DNA from: a virus | DNA: 27,813 nt | Virus record (IMG/VR): IMGVR_UViG_3300017991_000340 | Span: 1 to 27,813 of that record | Reading direction: 5' to 3' (one strand) | Part shown: piece by piece, positions 22,715 to 27,813 of the stretch | Position numbering within the stretch: the first letter of the stretch is position 1 | How the letters are laid out: each line of letters opens with the position of its first letter | Position numbers and translations under genes: made by a program | The notes under the pieces: model-generated | Seen by the model: only the letters and a program-made list of their open reading frames with translations | The model's database searches: none | What the model was told of the DNA's origin: nothing

Positions 22715-24997
22715 TTAGCTTCCTCTGTTGAAGGGGCTGCGGCTCGACCTGTTGTAGAACATTCCTACGGAGCGCCCGGTATTGGGACCACCACCCTCGA
22801 GGCCGCGGTTGGTCATACCCATTCCTCGGGTGCTAGCGCCGCGGAACAGGCCAGCTGTCATCATGCCGGGCAGGCGACGGCCACGGCCTCGGCTTCGTTT
22901 GGCGTACTCGTCTTGGTAGCGACGGATTTGGCTGTGGCAGAGAACGGCTGTGCGAAACAGGTCATCCGTACCGTTCTCTGGTTTCATGGGGGCCTTGTTG
23001 CCGAACTGCTCTACAGTAGTGAGTTGCAGCTGGAAGTGCGCTCTGGGGTAATCGGCGCGCATGGCTACGTTTCGCATTTTGAGCAGGTCATCCGGGTTCT
23101 TCTCTGCTGCGGGGAAATGAATCTTCACGTCCTGTAAGTCGTGTTTGAATTCTTTGTAGTCTTTCAGTTTGAGGGTGTACCGTTCCGCGTCCATATCGTG
23201 TGTGTTGCGAAGGTCGAGGACCTGGACAGCGCTGTTCCAGCGATCGAATACTACGTGCACGAACTGGAAGGAGCGAACGAGCGGAACGATGAGCTCGTTG
23301 TAGCACCAGTTGAGGTCTACATGGAAACCTCGGTAGGGAGCTACTTCCAGGAACTCCTCGTAAATGATACCTTCAGTTTCTGGCTCATAGCGGGCGATGC
23401 AGAGAGCAAAGTGATCGTTGATTTCTCCGTTATCCACAGCGAGCACCCGTGCGTTGAAGATGTCTGCTTTGATATCTTTAGGCGTGGGGCGTAGAAGAGA
23501 GGGCTCACCGGTATGGCTCTCTTTATCGATAACGTAGTTGAACAGGGGTTCGATTACGGTCTCATCTGCTACGAGTTGCTCCACGAGCGCGTGGTTTGGG
23601 AAGAAAGGACTGAGTGCTCGGGGCGGTATAGCGTAGAAGTCGCGCATCAGCGATTCAGGGTCACCAGCTTTCTGTTCCTTGATAGTATCCTCATCTTCTT
23701 GAGGGTTAGCCTCCCATGTTGCATAGTGTGTGTAGAACATGCGAGGGCTCTTATCCGCTACCGTGGCCCGTTGCATAATAGGGTCGGCTACTGAAGTTGG
23801 GCTGGAAATGTTGAGCATATAACCATCAAGCGTGTTATAATCACCACTCCTACGACGCCTGTTTGCTTGGGTACGTATAGTTTGCAAGCTGTTCTCTAGC
23901 GCGTTAAATATTTCAGTGCCGTCTTTGACCCCTGTACGGCGCTTCCCATCAGATGTAGTATTAAACCAACCTAACTCATCAAGGGTACAGCAAAGTCTGG
24001 TTGCACCACGCAGCGTAATAGAGCTGGCAGCTTGCATATAAATAGCGATGCGCTTTCCGGGGAAAAAGATGAAACGCTTCGCAGCTTCATAAAGAGATAC
24101 CCCTAAACGCTTCCCTTCCGCGATGTTATGGCTCTTTATCTCTCTAAACCATGGCGAACTTTCATAGATTTCCCGGAAGGACTTCCACATGTTGTCTTCC
24201 GCCTGGTAAATAGTAGGCGCCACAAACGTAGCTTGTAAGATAGAATTACTAGCCTGCTCAAAATACTTTGTGGGGCTTGGGAGCGCTAAGTAGCGATGCA
24301 ATATGTAAGGGACAGCAAAAGTAGAAACAGTGAAGGATTTTCCAGACCTCTGCCCCCACACACCAACAAATTCATTAGGAGGTACAGGACGCAGTTGAAG
24401 CTTTTCATCGAACTGATTGTAATCTGCGAACCGTGGATCTGATAGCCAGTCTGCCAACATCTCTGTGCGATTACGTCGGCATTTAGGACAAACACCATGT
24501 TCAAGCAGGACGAATCGATCGATAACGTTTCCGATAGTATCATCTACAGGGACGTTGTGTACGTAATGGACATCGGAGCACTGGTAGCAGACATCCCCGA
24601 AGAATTGCGAGAGGACCTGGAACTGTCGAGGCCGTAGCTCACCAGAAAAGCCCAGGAAGTTGGCACTCCGACACCACTCTATAACGTTGGCTGCTACCGG
24701 GAAGCTGCGCTCGACGAAGATGGAGGGGTCGAGGTCCGCTGAGATAGCGAGCTTCATGAGCTCGTTGGGGCTCGGTACCTTAGTGCTATCTTCGGTGACT
24801 TCGGAGGCTGCATCGAGGGCAGCGTAGATGTTAGTGCTGAACGACTCTTTCGGTTTCGTGGTGGGAGTTGACGCGGGAGAAACTTTCTTTTTGGGTGTAT
24901 TCTTTTTCTTCGCGGAAGCCTCTTCCCTAGCATCCCCTCCAAAGTCTGTGAGGGAACGCTTTTTCAGTTTCGGGAATGGCTTCTTCGTCGACGACAT
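22715..24997 (-). CDS. terL: Terminase large subunit (packaging ATPase/nuclease)
   Basis: A 760-aa protein that drives DNA into the prohead and cuts the packaged concatemer. A Walker A-like motif GQRSGKS is at 215-221 and a Walker B LCCTLDE at 335-341. The nuclease domain shows acidic residues in AVDNGEINDHF (Asp522), VVFDRWNSA (Asp585) and GTDDLF (about Asp678/679). The first 55 residues are basic and low-complexity. A CxxC (137-140) and CxxC (170-173) pair inside the N-terminal part looks like a zinc-binding insertion before the ATPase core. The ribosome-binding site is weak, with the previous stop 15 nt upstream. No intein was seen. Confidence 0.92.
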   Translation of the reverse strand: MSSTKKPFPKLKKRSLTDFGGDAREEASAKKKNTPKKKVSPASTPTTKPKESFSTNIYAALDAASEVTEDSTKVPSPNELMKLAISADLDPSIFVERSFPVAANVIEWCRSANFLGFSGELRPRQFQVLSQFFGDVCYQCSDVHYVHNVPVDDTIGNVIDRFVLLEHGVCPKCRRNRTEMLADWLSDPRFADYNQFDEKLQLRPVPPNEFVGVWGQRSGKSFTVSTFAVPYILHRYLALPSPTKYFEQASNSILQATFVAPTIYQAEDNMWKSFREIYESSPWFREIKSHNIAEGKRLGVSLYEAAKRFIFFPGKRIAIYMQAASSITLRGATRLCCTLDELGWFNTTSDGKRRTGVKDGTEIFNALENSLQTIRTQANRRRRSGDYNTLDGYMLNISSPTSVADPIMQRATVADKSPRMFYTHYATWEANPQEDEDTIKEQKAGDPESLMRDFYAIPPRALSPFFPNHALVEQLVADETVIEPLFNYVIDKESHTGEPSLLRPTPKDIKADIFNARVLAVDNGEINDHFALCIARYEPETEGIIYEEFLEVAPYRGFHVDLNWCYNELIVPLVRSFQFVHVVFDRWNSAVQVLDLRNTHDMDAERYTLKLKDYKEFKHDLQDVKIHFPAAEKNPDDLLKMRNVAMRADYPRAHFQLQLTTVEQFGNKAPMKPENGTDDLFRTAVLCHSQIRRYQDEYAKRSRGRGRRLPGMMTAGLFRGASTRGMGMTNRGLEGGGPNTGRSVGMFYNRSSRSPFNRGS

Positions 24998-25012
24998 GCA
25001 ATCTCTGGGAGG

Positions 25013-25336
25013 CTACGCTTCTTCTTCGGAAGCTCGAGGGGGGATAGTAGGGAAAGTGCCTGTGGTCTTCTTGTGCAACGTGCGCAACAAGGCAAGGAGC
25101 TTCTGCGCCCTTCGAGTCGTCTCGACCACCTTCTCTTTTGTTTCGTGCAGCTCTTCTACTAAAGCTGCTGCTTCCTCGCGACCTTTGGCCCGCATGATAC
25201 GGATGACCCCTGTTGTCGTACGAGGAAGCCCGTCTGTTTCTGTCCGTGCAGATTCTGTAGACTGTTCTTCTTGAAGAAGCATTTCACCCTTCTCTTTCTC
25301 TTCGCCGCCACTACCAATTCCATCCTGAGCACACAT
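25013..25336 (-). CDS. Small charged helical protein before the terminase
   Basis: A 107-aa protein rich in Glu, Lys and Arg with a probable helical centre. GGGAG precedes the ATG by about 10 nt. It lies directly upstream of terL, a usual place for the small terminase subunit, and the size would fit. I see no helix-turn-helix or other diagnostic motif, so terminase small subunit is only a possibility. Confidence 0.7.
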   Translation of the reverse strand: MCAQDGIGSGGEEKEKGEMLLQEEQSTESARTETDGLPRTTTGVIRIMRAKGREEAAALVEELHETKEKVVETTRRAQKLLALLRTLHKKTTGTFPTIPPRASEEEA

Positions 25337-25351
25337 CGTGGGCTACTCCCG

Positions 25352-25801
25352 CTAAGATAGAGTTTTCACCAGGTTTGTCATGAGCTGTTGTTGCTGCACC
25401 AACATCGTGTTCAACGTATCGATGGTGCTGCGCACAGAGGCAACATGACCCGCCTGCGTTTTCATATCATCTTTGTAAACGTCCTGATTGACGTATTTGG
25501 TAACACACCCGGTTTGATGTTCGAGATGCTTTCTAATCGTCTCCTCCACCTTCTCCAACGCCTCGTCCACATCATCCTGTGCACGCTTGATCGCTTCCCT
25601 CAATTCCCGCATCTGCTGCTGCTGCAGCTCTTTCTCAGCTTCCTGCTTCTTCCGCACCAGGTAAAGATAAAGTCCCAGTAGTAAAGGTACGGCGATGCTT
25701 GCCAGACTGATAACGTCACGCCAGGTAAACCCCGTTGGCTGTGTAGCTTTCGTAGCCTCCGCGAGTAGCGGTTCCAACATGTAACCAAGGAAATCCATCA
25801 T
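25352..25801 (-). CDS. One-pass membrane protein with coiled coil
   Basis: A 149-aa protein. Residues 29-49 (ISLASIAVPLLLGLYLYLV core) form one clear transmembrane helix, followed by a long charged coiled coil (about 50-95) and a polar C-terminus rich in Gln. The N-terminal position of the membrane segment and the nearby lytic transglycosylase-like gene leave open a role in lysis (holin or spanin-like) or host-membrane interaction. No known lysis family was recognised. An alternative start is the second Met. Confidence 0.78.
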   Translation of the reverse strand: MMDFLGYMLEPLLAEATKATQPTGFTWRDVISLASIAVPLLLGLYLYLVRKKQEAEKELQQQQMRELREAIKRAQDDVDEALEKVEETIRKHLEHQTGCVTKYVNQDVYKDDMKTQAGHVASVRSTIDTLNTMLVQQQQLMTNLVKTLS

Positions 25802-25828
25802 ATGCCGACCTGCGTGCGCCCGCCGAAA

Positions 25829-26497
25829 CTACGCATCAAAGTCTCTATGTGTAGTGAGTTCCACGAAATCCACCAGGTGCTTCTGGATGGAATCGTCGGG
25901 AACAATGGGACTTTTACGGAAATATTGTGAGAGCTCGAAAAGGAACTCCTTGTCCACAGATTGCTGCGGGTTGGGTGTGCCCTTCTGTGCTTCCTGGTCC
26001 GCAATCTCACGGAGCACGTATGGCAAAAGAGCTCCTACAGCAGCTGCCATGTTGGGGTAGTCGCCCTCGAGCTCCGCACCATTGTGAAGGAGTGTATAGG
26101 TCATGCCATCGTAGCTGGCAATATCGAACGCCACATCGCCCACGGTGAACGAAATGGGGAAGCTTGAATCGGAGGGGATGGGCTCTCCTTCAGCAGCTTC
26201 TTCAGGAAGGGCATCCTCGACATCGGCAGCCTGAACGGTGAGGAAATTGCGGGTGTTGTCTGAGTGCATGATGGGAGGGCTGATGGCGACGGTGGGATAA
26301 CGAAGGGTGAGGGAGTCAATCAAGCGCTCTACTCGAGCAGGCAGCTGCTTCTCTTTCAACAGAGGCCAAGCAAGCCGCACCCTTGGGGCGCTAGACTCGA
26401 GCTCGGTGGTGATATGAGCAAGCCGTTCTTCTGGAACCTGTAGTAGAATCAGGTCGTGCAGCTCGGAAATGCAGTGTACTGCTGGTGTGTCTGACAT
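25829..26497 (-). CDS. Unknown 222-aa protein
   Basis: A 222-aa acidic protein of mixed alpha/beta pattern, with no signal peptide, membrane segment or recognised motif. The central stretch FTVGDVAFDIASYDGMTYTL looks like a beta-rich domain, and the C-terminal 80 residues look helical. AGG lies about 7 nt before the ATG. It is separated from the upstream transglycosylase-like gene by 134 nt. Confidence 0.78.
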   Translation of the reverse strand: MSDTPAVHCISELHDLILLQVPEERLAHITTELESSAPRVRLAWPLLKEKQLPARVERLIDSLTLRYPTVAISPPIMHSDNTRNFLTVQAADVEDALPEEAAEGEPIPSDSSFPISFTVGDVAFDIASYDGMTYTLLHNGAELEGDYPNMAAAVGALLPYVLREIADQEAQKGTPNPQQSVDKEFLFELSQYFRKSPIVPDDSIQKHLVDFVELTTHRDFDA

Positions 26498-26631
26498 TCT
26501 GAACCTACTTGAGGCTCAGAGTCAGTGAAGGGAAAGAAGTGCTACCAGGGCGATTTAGCTAACACTGAGCCTTCTAGCATCATTTTGCCCTGTTAGAAAG
26601 TAACTATAAGCGGTTGGATTTGTAGCGAATG
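26498..26631 (-). promoter_or_regulatory. Gap with inverted repeats before the 222-aa gene
   Basis: A 134-nt non-coding stretch. AGGCTCAG (26512-26519) and CTGAGCCT (26565-26572) are perfect 8-bp arms 45 nt apart, sharing the CTGAG/CTCAG core seen at 11231-11245 and 11344-11387. A 5-bp stem GTAGC/GCTAC overlaps the stop of the upstream gene but has no U-tract. I see no good sigma70 promoter. Confidence 0.35.
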
Positions 26632-27786
26632 CTACTTCTTGGCAGTCTTCTTGAAGAGGAAAGAAGTGAGGTGGGTGCCGGTTTGTGGGGATTTGTAAAA
26701 CCGGGTACGTATTTTTGCGAGGCTGTAGCAACGGCGGCAGCTTCGTTTGGACCGGATGGCGTGACGAGCTCCGTACTCAAAACAGGTGAGCTTCTTCCAA
26801 TAAGCTGCTGTATGCCGACACTTCCGGCGCCGCTTTTTGCAATCCTGTAACCTCCAGCGGTACACCTCAGTGCTAATGAACTTAGCGGGATTCAGCCAGC
26901 AACGGCCGCACCGTTCCATGCGCTTGTAGAAGGTGCCTTGGTTGTAGCGGTTGAGGATGCACCGTCTGGTAGGTAAGTGCCGCCTCACTTTCTTGGGGTC
27001 GTTGCAATATTTGACGTGGCGTGCTAACTCCTCTGCGCTCTTGCGGAAAGCGAGCTTGACGCTCTTTGCGTAATCGCGATGTCGGCGTGGACGCGCTAGC
27101 TTCTTGCAATAACGCATGACATATTTGAGAGGCCCACGAACGTGGTGTTGTGTCATGCCACAATCGGCGTAGCATCCGTAGGTACGTCGTCGGTACTTGC
27201 AAGCGGAGTTGATGAGAATCAGATTTCGGAAGTCCGATTCCATACGACCCACCGCAACCATAAAAGTGGCGTCTACGCCGGTCTTCTCCTGAGCGTTGAG
27301 AGCAGCTTCAGCGATGACGTAGCGGCGCTCAGTCCAACGTTGGTCTCGTTTGAGGCAGCGTTTCCATTTACGAAGGCAGAGCTTGTAGCGGTAAGCTTTG
27401 TGGCTGCGACGTGGGTCGGCGTCGGTTTTGAGTTTGCCACAGCGTTTCTTCCAGCGATTGTTGCACTGTTTTTTGCTGCGCGGTTTGCCTCCGCGGTCCT
27501 CGATGGCTTCGACTGCTTTCACGAGCTGCTCGATACGCTTCTTTCGCGCCTCCTTAGTGGCGAAGGTGATTTTGTTGAGGGAAAGGACAGGGTCCCCTGT
27601 GGACTCTTTTTTAGTGTGGGAAGATTCTTTCGTTGTTCCTTTATCGTTGTCTGGGGAAGTAGGAGTGACAACATTTTTGTTAATGGTAGTATCACTACTT
27701 CCAGCTGGCGGTGTATCCGCTGCCACAGTGGCGGCAGTGAACAGGATGACCAGCAACGTGCATACTAACAGAGGTTTTCGAAACAT
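26632..27786 (-). CDS. Secreted lytic transglycosylase-like protein, Cys-rich and basic
   Basis: A 384-aa protein with a clear N-terminal signal peptide (basic start, hydrophobic residues 5-20, likely cleavage after the Ala-Ala at 22-23). A Ser/Thr/Lys linker follows. The catalytic region (about 155-290) resembles SLT-type lytic transglycosylases: RMESDF with likely catalytic Glu183, CGMTQH (209-214) in place of the usual GLMQ, and RYNQGTF (280-286). These enzymes cleave the glycan strands of peptidoglycan. The protein is highly basic and has 18 Cys, with repeated C-x3-W-x2-3-C units (108-116, 137-144), suggesting disulfides in the periplasm. AAGGAG lies 9 nt before the ATG. It could be an endolysin-like or host-remodelling enzyme rather than a tail lysozyme. 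Confidence 0.72.
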   Translation of the reverse strand: MFRKPLLVCTLLVILFTAATVAADTPPAGSSDTTINKNVVTPTSPDNDKGTTKESSHTKKESTGDPVLSLNKITFATKEARKKRIEQLVKAVEAIEDRGGKPRSKKQCNNRWKKRCGKLKTDADPRRSHKAYRYKLCLRKWKRCLKRDQRWTERRYVIAEAALNAQEKTGVDATFMVAVGRMESDFRNLILINSACKYRRRTYGCYADCGMTQHHVRGPLKYVMRYCKKLARPRRHRDYAKSVKLAFRKSAEELARHVKYCNDPKKVRRHLPTRRCILNRYNQGTFYKRMERCGRCWLNPAKFISTEVYRWRLQDCKKRRRKCRHTAAYWKKLTCFEYGARHAIRSKRSCRRCYSLAKIRTRFYKSPQTGTHLTSFLFKKTAKK

Positions 27787-27813
27787 TCTTACATACTCCT
27801 TTCGCGCACTCCC

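Overview
The window is part of a tailed double-stranded DNA bacteriophage genome, with a head-morphogenesis and packaging block of the T4-like or large-phage type. The large terminase, portal, prohead protease, scaffold-like core protein and major capsid protein can be recognised from sequence motifs and gene order. All 28 genes called here lie on the minus strand, so transcription runs from high to low coordinates. Genes are packed tightly, often with the Shine-Dalgarno sequence overlapping the previous stop codon. No tRNA, insertion sequence, CRISPR array or intein was seen. The host cannot be named. A secreted, cysteine-rich lytic transglycosylase-like protein weakly suggests a host with a periplasm.

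Layout in the direction of transcription: (1) 27786-25013 holds a secreted lytic transglycosylase-like protein, an unknown 222-aa protein, a one-pass membrane/coiled-coil protein and a small charged protein. (2) 24997-18588 holds the terminase large subunit, a zinc-ribbon protein, the portal with a long Gly/Pro/Glu linker, and three small unknown proteins, ending in a clear intrinsic terminator. (3) 18516-11428 holds the acidic scaffold-like protein, the prohead protease and six further unknown proteins. (4) 11427-11103 is a 325-nt non-coding region rich in dyads. (5) 11102-9154 holds a probable decoration protein and the major capsid protein, followed by a strong GC-rich terminator. (6) 9029-364 holds nine more unknown proteins. 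(7) At the left edge a near-consensus sigma70 promoter drives a gene that runs out of the window.

The most striking feature is a short peptide module of about 11 residues. Its consensus is hydrophobic-x-[YFV]-[KRN]-G-x-x-Y-x-[LR]-[VA]. I count 22 copies in 14 otherwise dissimilar proteins, all encoded around the capsid genes. Copies sit at N-termini, at C-termini, in tandem, or between helical or charged linkers. It is absent from the terminase, protease, scaffold, major capsid and decoration proteins. A second short motif, Ala-Ser-[Thr/Val/Ile] in Ala-rich linkers, often lies close to it. A working model, which is inference, is that these proteins are cargo or internal head proteins that share a docking tag and may be trimmed by the prohead protease during maturation.

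Possible regulatory structure: a GGTAATG[T/C]TG motif (plus-strand reading) occurs in the gaps before the scaffold gene and before the decoration/capsid genes. It may be a phage-specific promoter element.
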